From Streptomyces capitiformicae (lineage in GTDB: Bacteria > Actinomycetota > Actinomycetes > Streptomycetales > Streptomycetaceae), in assembly GCF_002214185.1 (NCBI RefSeq), contig NZ_CP022161.1, positions 9,121,486 through 9,185,485 of the forward strand: a stretch of 64,000 nt of DNA, given 5' to 3'. Numbering within the stretch: the first letter of the stretch is position 1; each line of letters begins with the position of its first letter. The position numbers were made by a program, and so were the translations under genes. Below, piece by piece: positions 54,886-64,000 of this stretch. The notes below the pieces were generated by a model that was not told the DNA's origin, did no database searches, and was given only the letters and a program-made list of their open reading frames with translations.

Positions 54886-56811
54886 TCAGTCCCGATAGCC
54901 CCGCAGCTTCCGGTACAGCGTGGCGCGGGCGATGCCCAGGGCCGCGGCTGTGCGGGCCTTGTTGCCGCCGTGGCGGTGGAGGGCGTCCAGGATCGCCGCG
55001 CGCTCGGCGTGCTCCATCGGGCTGAGCCGCCGGGGAGCGGGACCTTCGCGTACGAGGTCCGGCAGTTCGGCGCGCCGGACGGGGCCCGTCGTGCGACGGT
55101 GCTCGGCCAACGCCCTTACCACGTGGAGGAGTTCGGTGACGTTGCCGGGCCACGGGTGGCGTTCCAGGGCGCGCAGCGCGTCCAGTGTCCAGGTCAGCGG
55201 GGGCTGTCCCGGGGCGGGGCTGGGGGCCAGGGCGGTGAGCAACTCCCTGATGTCCTCGGTCCGTTCACGCAGCGCGGGCAGGGTGACCGAGCGTGCGGCC
55301 AGGGTGTCCAGGAGGCGCTGGAGGCATGGGCCCGGAGGCGCTCCGGGGGTGTAGGTGACCAGCAGGGGTGCGCCGGGATGTGGGTCGATGAGCGAGTTGA
55401 GGGCGGCCACGTCGGGCTGCGCGAGGCGCTCGGCGTGCCGGACGAGGAGGGGCCGACCGCCCGTCAACGCGTCGAGCGCCGGGCGGACTTCACCCTCCAT
55501 CGCCGCGTCCACGATCAACGGGTTCGCGGCCAGTTCCCGCGCGAGCGCGGTCTTCCCGCTGCCACGTTCGCCGACGAGCAGCAACGGCTCGGACGTGCGG
55601 GCCAACTCCCTCGCACGCCCGACCGCATGCCGCCAGGGGACGGAACGCCCGGCCAGTGCGACTACCTCCGGTCCGGGCGACGTTGCGACATCCCGTTCGT
55701 CAGGCGCCTCGGCGCCAGGCTCGGCCGACGTGCCAGACGTGCCAGACGTGCCAGATGTGCCAGACGTGATGCCAGACGTGATGCCAGACGTGCCAGATGT
55801 GAAAGACGTGACGGCGCTCCGCGCCACCGGCTCCAGCACGGCGACCACACCCACGACGGAACCCAGATGCGGTACAGCGGTGACGGTCGCGAAGCACCCC
55901 GCGCCGTCCGGTAGCCGCACGCGATACGAGTCCGCCGACGCGCCGCTCCGGGGAGGCGGCACCTTGTCACCGGCGCCCTCCAGCAACGCGAGCGCGCCCC
56001 GCTCCAGCACCTCCAACGCCTCCCCCGACAGCAGCCGCCCCGCGGCCTCGCTCACGAGCCGATTGCGTCCGTCGAGGGCGACGACCGCGCGCCCCCGGGT
56101 CCCGGGGGTCTGGCCCTCGAGGGCGCCCTGGTCCCGTACGGCCCGTGAGTACGCGTCGAGCAGCGCGCGTTCCGCCGTTCGTGACCGTGCGGCGAGCTCC
56201 GCCTCGACGGCGAAAGCCGCGGCCTCGGCGAGAGAGGCCCCCGGATGAGGCCGGCACTCGACGCAGAGCCCGGAGGCGACCGTCACCGTCCCCAGCGTCC
56301 GTCCGGTCTCCGGTGCCAGTACCGGCACACTGACCGCCGAGACGTCCTGCCAGAGATCGAGGAAGTGCTCCGGCCCGTGCACCTCGGCCCGGCGGCGGGT
56401 GCGCAGGGCAAGGGCCGCGCTGTTGGGCCCGACCACCTGCTCGGAGAGGTCCAGCCGGCAAGTGGCGTCGTCGGGCGCGCTCCCGGCCGCCCACAGCACC
56501 CGTAGCCGCTCGTCGGTGAGTACGAGCGCCGTCCCCTCGGCGCCGAGGGTCGGAGCGAGCCGTTCGAGCACGGGCAGGGCCGCCGCCAACAGGGCGGAGT
56601 CCGCAGGGCGCGGGGATTGCCGTACGACATGCGGCGCGGTGTGCCGCACGCCGAAGAACCGGGCACGCTTCCACGCGGCGACGACCTCTTCCGGTACGTC
56701 GTCCGGGAGTCGATGCCCCCTCAGAAACAGCTCACGGGCCCTGCGCAGCGAGATGAGGGAGGGGGTGGGGCGGACGGGGTGATGTTCTGCGGTTGTCACG
56801 GCGCCCCTCAC
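54886..56811 (-). CDS. GAF/AAA/Fis transcriptional regulator without sigma-54 motif
   Basis: 641 residues. N-terminal GAF-like sensor (about 70-210; LSEQVVGPNSAALALRTRR), a middle segment, an AAA module with Walker A LLLVGERGSGKTALARELA near residue 407, a degenerate Walker B region, and a C-terminal Fis-type HTH (NKARTAAALGIARATLYRKL). The GAFTGA loop that contacts sigma-54 is absent, consistent with actinomycetes lacking sigma-54. A Ser/Gly/Thr tandem repeat (about 336-359) interrupts the linker. It diverges from the hydroxyquinol genes with a palindrome between, so it probably controls them. GTG at 56811 or 56799. Confidence 0.9.
   Translation of the reverse strand: MRGAVTTAEHHPVRPTPSLISLRRARELFLRGHRLPDDVPEEVVAAWKRARFFGVRHTAPHVVRQSPRPADSALLAAALPVLERLAPTLGAEGTALVLTDERLRVLWAAGSAPDDATCRLDLSEQVVGPNSAALALRTRRRAEVHGPEHFLDLWQDVSAVSVPVLAPETGRTLGTVTVASGLCVECRPHPGASLAEAAAFAVEAELAARSRTAERALLDAYSRAVRDQGALEGQTPGTRGRAVVALDGRNRLVSEAAGRLLSGEALEVLERGALALLEGAGDKVPPPRSGASADSYRVRLPDGAGCFATVTAVPHLGSVVGVVAVLEPVARSAVTSFTSGTSGITSGITSGTSGTSGTSGTSAEPGAEAPDERDVATSPGPEVVALAGRSVPWRHAVGRARELARTSEPLLLVGERGSGKTALARELAANPLIVDAAMEGEVRPALDALTGGRPLLVRHAERLAQPDVAALNSLIDPHPGAPLLVTYTPGAPPGPCLQRLLDTLAARSVTLPALRERTEDIRELLTALAPSPAPGQPPLTWTLDALRALERHPWPGNVTELLHVVRALAEHRRTTGPVRRAELPDLVREGPAPRRLSPMEHAERAAILDALHRHGGNKARTAAALGIARATLYRKLRGYRD
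55727..55811. repeat. 9-bp minisatellite in the regulator gene
   Basis: About eight imperfect units of GCCAGACGT, some extended by ATG, coding for SGT/SGI-type tripeptides on the minus strand. All units keep the reading frame. Likely length-variable linker. Confidence 0.85.
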
Positions 56812-56887
56812 CGTACCGGTTCAAGCTGAATGAACAACAACGCCCCCGGGAACCGTAGTCCTGTACGCGGCGGCACCGTACCCCACA

Positions 56888-56906
56888 GTGTCTCGAATTG
56901 AGACAC
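56888..56906. promoter_or_regulatory. Palindromic operator between regulator and monooxygenase genes
   Basis: GTGTCTC (56888-56894), spacer GAATT, GAGACAC (56900-56906): perfect 7-bp dyad. It sits 77 bases upstream of the regulator start and 71 bases upstream of the monooxygenase start. Arms match the GTGTCN-type inverted repeats seen for Fis-type activators in actinomycetes, as I recall the family. Confidence 0.72.
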
Positions 56907-56976
56907 CCACGCTCCCTCGCCACCCCTCATGATCTTGGACGGTCGGTGCCTGTTCTCATTCCCTGGAGCGTCCCCC

Positions 56977-58761
56977 GTGCACACCGTCGAGCCCGATGTC
57001 GTGACCGACGTACTCATCGTGGGCAGTGGCCCCGCGGGCGCCTCCGCCGCGCTCGCGCTCAGCACCTACGGCGTACCGAACATCGTCGTCACCCGCTACG
57101 CGAGCCTCGCCGACACACCCCGGGCGCACGTCACCAACCAGCGCACCATGGAGGTGCTGCGCGACCTCGGAGTCGAGGACGAGGTCGTCGCGAAGGCCAC
57201 GCCGCAGCATCTGATGGGCGACACGACCTTCTGCACCAGCCTCGCCGGTGAGGAACTCGGCCGGGTCCGCTCCTGGGGCAACGACCCGCTCGTCCAGGCC
57301 GCGCACGAACTCGCCAGCCCCACCCGCATGTGCGACATGCCCCAGCACCTCATGGAGCCGGTGCTCGTCGACGCGGCGGTCGCGCGCGGCACGAACCTGC
57401 GCTTCAGTACCGTCTACAAGTCCTTCGTCCAGGACGCCGACGGGGTGACGGTCACCGTCGAGGACCGGCTGCGCGGCGACGAGTACACCATCCGCGCCAA
57501 GTACCTCATCGGCGCCGACGGCGGCCGCTCCCAGGTCGCCGAGGACGCCGGACTGCCGATGGGCGGCCAGATGGGCGTGGCCGGCAGCATCAACATCGTC
57601 TTCGACGCCGACCTGAGCAAGTACACCGCGCACCGGCCGTCCACCCTCTACTGGGTGCTCGCCCCCGGCGCCACCGTCGGCGGCATCGGTGCCGGCCTCG
57701 TGCGCTGTGTGCGGCCCTGGAACGAGTGGCTGATCGTCTGGGGGTACGACGTCACCGCGGGCGCCCCCGACCTGACCACCGAGTACGCCGAGTCGGTCGT
57801 CCGCAAGCTGATCGGCGACGACGAGATCCCGGTGACCATCAAGTCGTCCTCGGCCTGGACCGTCAACGAGATGTACGCGGAGACGTACTCCCATGGCCGT
57901 GTCTTCTGCGCCGGGGACGCCACGCACCGCCACCCGCCGTCCAACGGCCTCGGCTCCAACACCTCCATCCAGGACTCCTACAACCTGGCCTGGAAGCTCA
58001 AGCTCGTCCTCGACGGCACGGCCTCCCCGAAGCTGCTGGACACCTACACCGCCGAGCGCGCCCCGATCGGCCGGCAGATCGTCACCCGGGCCAACAAGTC
58101 CATCGGCGAGACCGCCCCCATCTTCGAGGCGTTGGACGGGCTCTCCCCGCAGACCCCCGAGCAGCTGTGGGCCAACATCGCCGCCCGCAAGGAGGACACC
58201 GAGGCGGCCCAGAAGCAGCGGGCGAGGCTGCGTGAGGCGATCGCGTTCAAGGTGTACGAGTTCAACGCGCACGGCGTCGACCTCAACCAGCGCTACACCT
58301 CCGCCGCCATCGTCCCGGACGGCACGGCCGACCCCGGCTTCGACCGCGACCCCGAGCTGTACCACCAGCCCAGCTCCCGCCCCGGCGCCAAGCTCCCGCA
58401 CGCCTGGATCACCTCCGGCACGCGCACCCTGTCCACGCTGGACACCGTCGGAAAGGGCCGCTTCACCCTGATCACCGGAATCGGTGGGACGGACTGGGTG
58501 CGGGCGGCCGAGGCCCAGGACCTGGAGATCACCACCGTCGTCATCGGACCCGGCCGGCATTACGAGGACCCGTACGGGGACTGGGCGCGGATCAGTGACA
58601 TCGCCGACGGAGGAGCCCTGCTCGTCCGCCCGGACGGGTATGTCGCCTTCCGGCACGCGACGGCGGCGCCAGCCGGTACGGACGCCGCGGGGTTGCTGAC
58701 CGAGGCGGTGCGACGGATCCTCGGGCATGACGGACAGGAAGAGCCGCGGAACCAGCCGTAG
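56977..58761 (+). CDS. FAD-dependent aromatic hydroxylase (TfdB-like)
   Basis: 594 residues of the class A flavoprotein hydroxylases. FAD Rossmann VLIVGSGPAGASAALALS at the N-terminus, YLIGADGGRSQVAEDAGL, and FCAGDATHRHPPSNGLGSNT near residue 310, plus a thioredoxin-like C-terminal domain. Closest in pattern to phenol/resorcinol and 2,4-dichlorophenol hydroxylases. With the next two genes it should hydroxylate resorcinol (or a related phenol) to hydroxyquinol. GTG at 56977 has GGAG upstream; the frame opens to 56929 without support. 13 bases before the dioxygenase gene. Confidence 0.9.
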   Translation: MHTVEPDVVTDVLIVGSGPAGASAALALSTYGVPNIVVTRYASLADTPRAHVTNQRTMEVLRDLGVEDEVVAKATPQHLMGDTTFCTSLAGEELGRVRSWGNDPLVQAAHELASPTRMCDMPQHLMEPVLVDAAVARGTNLRFSTVYKSFVQDADGVTVTVEDRLRGDEYTIRAKYLIGADGGRSQVAEDAGLPMGGQMGVAGSINIVFDADLSKYTAHRPSTLYWVLAPGATVGGIGAGLVRCVRPWNEWLIVWGYDVTAGAPDLTTEYAESVVRKLIGDDEIPVTIKSSSAWTVNEMYAETYSHGRVFCAGDATHRHPPSNGLGSNTSIQDSYNLAWKLKLVLDGTASPKLLDTYTAERAPIGRQIVTRANKSIGETAPIFEALDGLSPQTPEQLWANIAARKEDTEAAQKQRARLREAIAFKVYEFNAHGVDLNQRYTSAAIVPDGTADPGFDRDPELYHQPSSRPGAKLPHAWITSGTRTLSTLDTVGKGRFTLITGIGGTDWVRAAEAQDLEITTVVIGPGRHYEDPYGDWARISDIADGGALLVRPDGYVAFRHATAAPAGTDAAGLLTEAVRRILGHDGQEEPRNQP

Positions 58762-58774
58762 GTAGGAGCGTGGC

Positions 58775-59682
58775 ATGACCACCGAAATCACCACCGACCT
58801 CACCGAGGCGGTCGTCGACAGCTTCGAGGGCACGCCCGACCCCCGGCTGCGGGAGCTGCTCGGCTCCCTCACCCGGCACCTCCACGCGTTTGTCCGCGAG
58901 ACCGAGCCGACCATGGCGGAGTGGGAGCGGGCCATCGACTTCCTGACGGCGACCGGGCAGACCTGCACGGACACCCGGCAGGAGTTCGTCCTGCTGTCGG
59001 ACGTGCTCGGGGTGTCGATGCTCGTGGAGACGATCAACGGCGACCGGGGCGGGGACGCGACGGAGTCGACGGTGCTCGGCCCGTTCCACATGACCGAGTC
59101 CCCGGCCCGCGCGCTCGGCGCGGACATCGACCTGGTCGGCAGCGGCGAGCCGTGCGTGGTCAGCGGGCGTGTACTGTCCCGGGACGGCACCCCGCTGCCC
59201 GGCGCGGTCCTCGATGTCTGGCAGGCGAACGCGGAGGGCTACTACGACGTCCAGCAGCCGGAGGTCCAGCCGGCGGGCAACGGGCGCGGGCTGTTCACGG
59301 CGGACGACGAGGGCCGATTCTGGTTCCGCACCTGCGTACCGAGCCCGTACCCGATTCCCACGGACGGCCCTGTCGGGGACCTCCTCCGGGCGACGGCCCG
59401 GGAGTCCTACCGTCCCGCCCACATCCACTTCATAGTCTCGGCCGAGGGGCATGCGCCGGTCACCACGCACATCTTCGTGGCGGGCAGTGACCACCTCGAC
59501 TCGGACGCGGTGTTCGCCGTCAAGAAGAGCCTCGTCCAGGACTTCACCGAGACCGACGACCCCGTGCTGGCACGGGAGTTCGGCATCCCGAACCCGTTCC
59601 GGCACGCGCGCTTCGACCTCGTACTGAACACACTCGACCCGAACACACTCGACCCGAACACGCTCGACTCGGAGCGGCCGTG

Positions 59683-59683
<1 letters not shown>
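58775..59683 (+). CDS. Hydroxyquinol 1,2-dioxygenase
   Basis: 302-residue intradiol dioxygenase. N-terminal helical linker (MAEWERAIDFLTATGQTCTD) typical of hydroxyquinol enzymes; Fe(III) ligands Tyr in NAEGYYDVQQPE and YRP, His in AHIHFIVSAEG and HIFV. It cleaves hydroxyquinol to maleylacetate. The C-terminus has a short LDPNT repeat. ATG at 58775 has TAGGAG upstream. The stop overlaps the maleylacetate reductase start, so expression is coupled. Confidence 0.93.
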
Positions 59684-60750
<1,067 letters not shown>

Positions 60751-60759
60751 CTCCGAGAA

Positions 60760-60820
60760 CCGGCTTCCGAAAACCGACTTCCCGAAACCGACTTCCCGAA
60801 ACCGACTTCCCGAAACCGAC
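60760..60820. repeat. 14-bp tandem repeat
   Basis: Three perfect units of CCGACTTCCCGAAA at 60774-60815, flanked by degenerate units on both sides. Entirely intergenic, starting ten bases after the maleylacetate reductase stop. Confidence 0.9.
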
Positions 60821-60864
60821 GTCGATCACCGATACCGAACGACGAGAACCGAAAGGTGAACAGC

Positions 60865-61776
60865 ATGCCCCTCGGACTGCTCCGGCGGCGATTCACGAGG
60901 GCCTCCGGAGGCGGCGCGGGACCCGTGTTCCCGGTCCCGGCCGGCGCGGGTGTCGTCGTCCGCGAGGTCCTGGACCCCGTGAACGAGCCCATGGGCGGGG
61001 CCGAGGTGACGGTGACGGAGATCCGTACCCACCGGGTCACCGCACGCGGTACGACCGACCCGTACGGCTTCTTCATGGCCGTCATGCCGCCCGGCGACTA
61101 CAGCCTGCTGATCGTGGCCGAGGGGCTGGAACCCCACCGCGAGACCATAGCCGTCGTCGCGGACGCCGGCCTGGCCCCCGAGCGCGTGTGGCTCCAGTCG
61201 GCCCGGCAGCTCGAACTCCCGACTCCCGGAACCTGGCTCTTCGACCCGCCGCACACGGCGATCCGCTTCATCGCCAAGCATGTCGGCATGGCCCATGTGC
61301 ACGGCCGTTTCGAACGCTTCGAGGGCGGCCTGCGCGTCGAGCACGACATGTCCCAGTCCCGCGTCCATGTCCGCATCGACGCGTCCAGCATCACCACGGG
61401 CAACAACACCCGCGACACGCACCTGCGTTCCGCCGACTTCCTGGACGTCGAACGCTTCCCGTACATCGACTTCACCAGCCACCGCTTCGCCTACCGCGGC
61501 GGCAGCAAGTGGACCCTGCTGGGCAGCCTGACCATGCACGGCGTGAGCCGGTCGGTGGCCCTGGACACGACCTACCTGGGCACGGTCAACGGCGGCTACG
61601 GCGAGGAGTTGCGCTGCGCGGCCCTCGCCAAGTCGGAACTGCACCGCGAGGACTACACACTCAACTGGCGCTCGATGCTGGCGCGCGGCATCGCCGTCGT
61701 CGGCCCCACCATCCAGCTGGAACTGGACGTCCAGGCGATGTACCGCACCCACGACACCCCGACTCCGCCGGACTAG
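60865..61776 (+). CDS. CarboxypepD_reg-YceI fusion protein
   Basis: 303 residues. Residues 30-110 form a carboxypeptidase regulatory-like beta-sandwich (VVVREVLDPVNEPMGGAEVT, PPGDYSLLIVAEGLEPHRET). Residues 120-290 are a YceI lipocalin-like domain (WLFDPPHTAIRFIAKHVGMA, SADFLDVERFPYIDFTSHRF, SLTMHGVSRSVALD) that binds isoprenoid or other hydrophobic ligands. No signal peptide is visible. ATG at 60865 has AAAGGTGA upstream. It follows the hydroxyquinol genes by 114 bases with repeats between; role in that pathway is uncertain. Confidence 0.88.
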   Translation: MPLGLLRRRFTRASGGGAGPVFPVPAGAGVVVREVLDPVNEPMGGAEVTVTEIRTHRVTARGTTDPYGFFMAVMPPGDYSLLIVAEGLEPHRETIAVVADAGLAPERVWLQSARQLELPTPGTWLFDPPHTAIRFIAKHVGMAHVHGRFERFEGGLRVEHDMSQSRVHVRIDASSITTGNNTRDTHLRSADFLDVERFPYIDFTSHRFAYRGGSKWTLLGSLTMHGVSRSVALDTTYLGTVNGGYGEELRCAALAKSELHREDYTLNWRSMLARGIAVVGPTIQLELDVQAMYRTHDTPTPPD

Positions 61777-62021
61777 AAGCACAGGGGCCGGTCGATATCC
61801 GTTCAGGTCCTGTTCATTTCGGGGCGGTCGCCCACATGATCCGGCCAGACCGGCGAAGAAGGAGGGGAGAGCGCCCGGCGTTCCCGTCATGTGTAGGGGC
61901 CCACATGAGGCCAACTGTCTTGTGGACATGCGAAGAGCACTGACAGAGCATGGACAGGGAATGTATCTGGGCGGGACAGCTTCTTCTCCGCACTCAGCGG
62001 CTCTCAGGGAGGCAGCAAGGC
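61777..62021. other. Intergenic region upstream of the fxs operon
   Basis: 245 bases. Expected to hold the promoter of the fxs operon, but no clear -35/-10 pair was found. Open frames crossing it have no ribosome sites. Confidence 0.5.
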
Positions 62022-62204
62022 ATGGACGCGCCTCAGAACAGCCACAACAGCATGCGGCTGGTCGATATCTCCGAGATATCGCCAGCTCTGCTGGACGCGG
62101 TGGCAGGGAAGGACACGGTGCTGGGTCATGCCGTGCGACGCCACCTCCAGGAGCAAGACGGCTCGTCCAGGACGACGGGCATCGTCTTCAACAGCGCGCT
62201 GTGA
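62022..62204 (+). CDS. fxsA: FxsA-type RiPP precursor peptide
   Basis: 60 residues. The C-terminus is FNSAL, fitting the FxSxx-COOH signature (Phe 56, Ser 58). The leader contains MRLVDISEISPALLDAVAGK and GHAVRRHLQE, the conserved body of FxsA-type precursors. In this family a radical SAM enzyme links the Phe ring to the Ser side chain to give a three-residue cyclophane. ATG at 62022 has GGGAGG nine bases upstream; an upstream ATG at 61950 in frame is less likely. The stop overlaps the fxsB start. Confidence 0.88.
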   Translation: MDAPQNSHNSMRLVDISEISPALLDAVAGKDTVLGHAVRRHLQEQDGSSRTTGIVFNSAL

Positions 62205-63454
62205 TCACGGTGGAAGCCGGGGCCGGGGGCTTACCTCAAGTCCCTTTCCGGCAATTCCTTCTGAAAATACATAGTTTATGCAATTTGTCCTGTGACTACT
62301 GCTATGTGTACTTCGCCGCCGACCAGAGCTGGCGCAGACGCCCCGGAGTGATGGCTCTCGACACCGTGCGGCAGGCCGTGGACCGCATCGCCGAACACGC
62401 CCGTGAGCACCGGCTCCCCATGGTGCGGATCATCCTCCACGGGGGTGAACCCCTGCTGGTCGGCAAGGCGCACCTCGGCGAACTGCTCACCGTCCTCGCC
62501 GAGCGCCTCGCCCCGGAAGTGGAGGTGCGCTGCTCGCTCCAGTCGAACGGCACCCTCCTCGACCACGACTTCCTCGAACTGCTGCTCCGCCATCGGGTCG
62601 GCGTGGCGGTCAGCCTGGACGGTTCCCCCGTGGCCCACGACCGGCACCGGAGATTCGCCAACGGCCGCCCCAGCCACGCACGTGTGGCCGGGGCGCTGCG
62701 GCTGCTGAACAACCCTCGCCACAGGGAACTGTTTGTCGGGCTGCTGTGCACCGTGGACCTTGCCAACGACCCCGTCGAGACCTACGAGGCACTGCTGGAG
62801 TTCAGCGCACCCCGCGTCGACTTCCTTCTGCCGCACGGCACTTGGGAGTATCCGCCACCGGGCCTCGGACACCGCGAGGTTCCTCCGGCGCGGCCCCCGG
62901 CCGACGGGCCACCGGACGAGCCGACACCGTACGCCCAGTGGCTGGCCGCCGCGTTCGACCGGTGGTTCGACGCGCCGCGCAAGGAGACCCGGGTGCGGAT
63001 GTTCGAGGAGATCATCTCAGGAGTGCTCGGGGGCGCCGTGCACACCGAGGCGTTCGGGCTCGCTCCGGTGGATCTCGTCGTCGTCGATGCCGACGGGACC
63101 ATGCAGCACTCCGACTCACTGAAGGTCGTGGCGGAGGGGGCACCCGAAACGGGTTTGGACATATTCCGGCACTCCTTCTCGGACGCGCTGACCACCGAGA
63201 CCGTACGGCGCCGACAGGCCGGGCTCCTCGGCCTCGGCAAGGTCTGCCGCGCATGCGCCCTCGTACAGGTCTGTGGCGGTGGCCTCTACACGCACCGCCA
63301 TCACCACACCGAGGGCTTCGCCAATCCCTCGGTCTACTGCCGTGATCTCGCCGACTTCATCACCCACGTCCGCTCCCGGCTCAGCACGGCGCTGGCGCAC
63401 CCCGACGGAACGCCGGAGGCACTCGGGCCGCACCATCCGTCAGCTCCGTCCTGA
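62201..63454 (+). CDS. fxsB: FxsB radical SAM maturase
   Basis: 417 residues. Radical SAM cluster Cys 27, 31, 34 in CNLSCDYCYVYFAADQSW, IILHGGEPLLV (GGE motif binding SAM), and SLDGSP. The C-terminal Cys cluster (VCRACALVQVCGGGLYTHRH and NPSVYC, from about 347) is the SPASM-like part holding auxiliary iron-sulphur. It installs the cyclophane on FxsA. GTG at 62201 overlaps the precursor stop (GTGA). Codons 11 (62231-62233) and 26 (62276-62278) are TTA, rare in Streptomyces and dependent on the bldA tRNA. Confidence 0.92.
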   Translation: MITVEAGAGGLPQVPFRQFLLKIHSLCNLSCDYCYVYFAADQSWRRRPGVMALDTVRQAVDRIAEHAREHRLPMVRIILHGGEPLLVGKAHLGELLTVLAERLAPEVEVRCSLQSNGTLLDHDFLELLLRHRVGVAVSLDGSPVAHDRHRRFANGRPSHARVAGALRLLNNPRHRELFVGLLCTVDLANDPVETYEALLEFSAPRVDFLLPHGTWEYPPPGLGHREVPPARPPADGPPDEPTPYAQWLAAAFDRWFDAPRKETRVRMFEEIISGVLGGAVHTEAFGLAPVDLVVVDADGTMQHSDSLKVVAEGAPETGLDIFRHSFSDALTTETVRRRQAGLLGLGKVCRACALVQVCGGGLYTHRHHHTEGFANPSVYCRDLADFITHVRSRLSTALAHPDGTPEALGPHHPSAPS

Positions 63455-63781
63455 GCCGGGGTGCGACTCGGGGGCGGGGGCATGGCCAATGCGGCACCCC
63501 ATGAACAAGCACACGGTGAACAGGAGTTGGGCGTGGAGATCGGGGGAAGCATGGATTCGGGCCCTGCCTGAAGGGGGCCCGTCCGGCCGGACAGGGGTAT
63601 CGTTCTCTGTCTCGGCACGACTCAACCAAGGCTATGGCTGAGGGGTACCGGTTGGGGGGTGAGGAGGTGTGGGAGGCAGCCGAAGCGTGTGCACTTCCGC
63701 CGGAATCGGCCACCTTCCGAGGCGCGAGAACCCATTCACCCCGCGATAGGGACCCCGTGAACGCGGCACGTCGGGGGCTCG
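63455..63781. other. Intergenic region between fxsB and fxsC
   Basis: 327 bases. No gene recognised. It may contain a separate promoter for the TIR-like gene; none was identified by eye. Confidence 0.5.
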
Positions 63782-64000
63782 TTGGAACCATACTTCTTCC
63801 TGAGCTATGCGCGCAGGCGCGGACCGCGGGTCCTCGTCAAGCGGTTTTACGACGATCTGTGCGCGGAACTGCGGCGATTACGCAAGGGCAATCCCATGCC
63901 CTCCGACCGACCGTTTCTCGACGTCCAGTCCATTCAGGTGGGCCAGGACTGGAACGCGGCCCTCGGCGATGCTCTCGGCAACTGCCGCACCATGGTGGCC
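63782..64000 (+). CDS. fxsC: TIR-like FxsC protein (partial)
   Basis: The first 73 codons of a gene that runs off the right edge. EPYFFLSYARRRGPRVLVKR and RFYDDLCAELRRLRKG, then GQDWNAALGDAL and CRTMV, are the start of the TIR-like domain of FxsC, the third component of FxSxx-COOH loci. Its role in the pathway is not established. TTG at 63782, with GGGGG just upstream, is the only start before an in-frame stop at 63758. Codon 33 (63878-63880) is TTA. Confidence 0.85.
   Translation, partial: MEPYFFLSYARRRGPRVLVKRFYDDLCAELRRLRKGNPMPSDRPFLDVQSIQVGQDWNAALGDALGNCRTMVA

Noticed and set aside
63782..64000. TIR-domain antiphage defence gene
   Set aside because: The N-terminal sequence and position after fxsA-fxsB match FxsC of FxSxx-COOH loci; no other defence gene is adjacent.

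Overview
The window is high-GC actinomycete chromosome and reads as Streptomyces. Evidence: near-universal G/C third codon positions, GTG/TTG starts with GGAGG-type ribosome sites, four-base ATGA/GTGA gene overlaps, a BluB-CobT fusion, two families of Streptomyces-style dispersed intergenic repeats, and TTA codons confined (as far as I checked) to a RiPP operon at the right edge. No rRNA, CRISPR array or intact insertion sequence was seen.

Left core (1-31.4 kb). A partial chorismate-binding enzyme gene is followed by a five-gene tRNA operon (Gly, Cys, three Val). Housekeeping genes follow: a Ser/Thr kinase, an rRNA/tRNA methyltransferase, and a B12/siroheme block (cobA/cysG-type gene, a bluB-cobT fusion with a very long low-complexity N-terminus, cbiE-cbiT). 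Next come the methionine importer metNIQ, preceded by a candidate Cys/Met-rich leader peptide, then an ECF-like sigma factor, a glycerophosphodiester phosphodiesterase, plsC, a TetR/MFS drug-efflux pair, an aldo/keto reductase, argH and argG with ArgR-like boxes, a secreted protein made of two near-identical repeats, and a flavin-linked membrane oxidoreductase.

Accessory region (about 31.8-54.8 kb). The conserved FMN-binding partner of the membrane oxidoreductase is cut off at about 31,831. The break lies at an imperfect tandem repeat, and an aromatic-degradation locus follows at once. It carries a ring-hydroxylating dioxygenase beta subunit without an alpha subunit, a cis-dihydrodiol dehydrogenase, an acyl-CoA synthetase, and a complete meta-cleavage set (MhpB, MhpC, MhpD, MhpE, MhpF) with an MHS transporter, which is the logic of 3-phenylpropionate or biphenyl-type catabolism. 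Directly downstream is a compact biosynthetic locus: a PLP aminotransferase, an O-methyltransferase, a 2,447-residue single-module polyketide synthase (acyl-AMP ligase-ACP-KS-AT-DH-KR-ACP, methylmalonyl-type AT, no thioesterase) and an SDR. The first 60 or so bases of the synthase gene and an upstream hairpin/operator-like element are duplicated in front of the aminotransferase.

Right part (54.9-64 kb). A GAF/AAA/Fis regulator lacking the sigma-54 contact motif diverges from a resorcinol/hydroxyquinol pathway (FAD hydroxylase, hydroxyquinol 1,2-dioxygenase, maleylacetate reductase), with a perfect palindrome between them. A CarboxypepD_reg-YceI fusion follows. The window ends in an FxsA-FxsB-FxsC RiPP operon: a precursor ending FNSAL, a radical SAM maturase, and the start of a TIR-like protein. 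TTA codons in fxsB and fxsC suggest bldA control.

No search or alignment program was run. Family calls come from motifs read by eye; start sites rest on ribosome-site spacing and family length.
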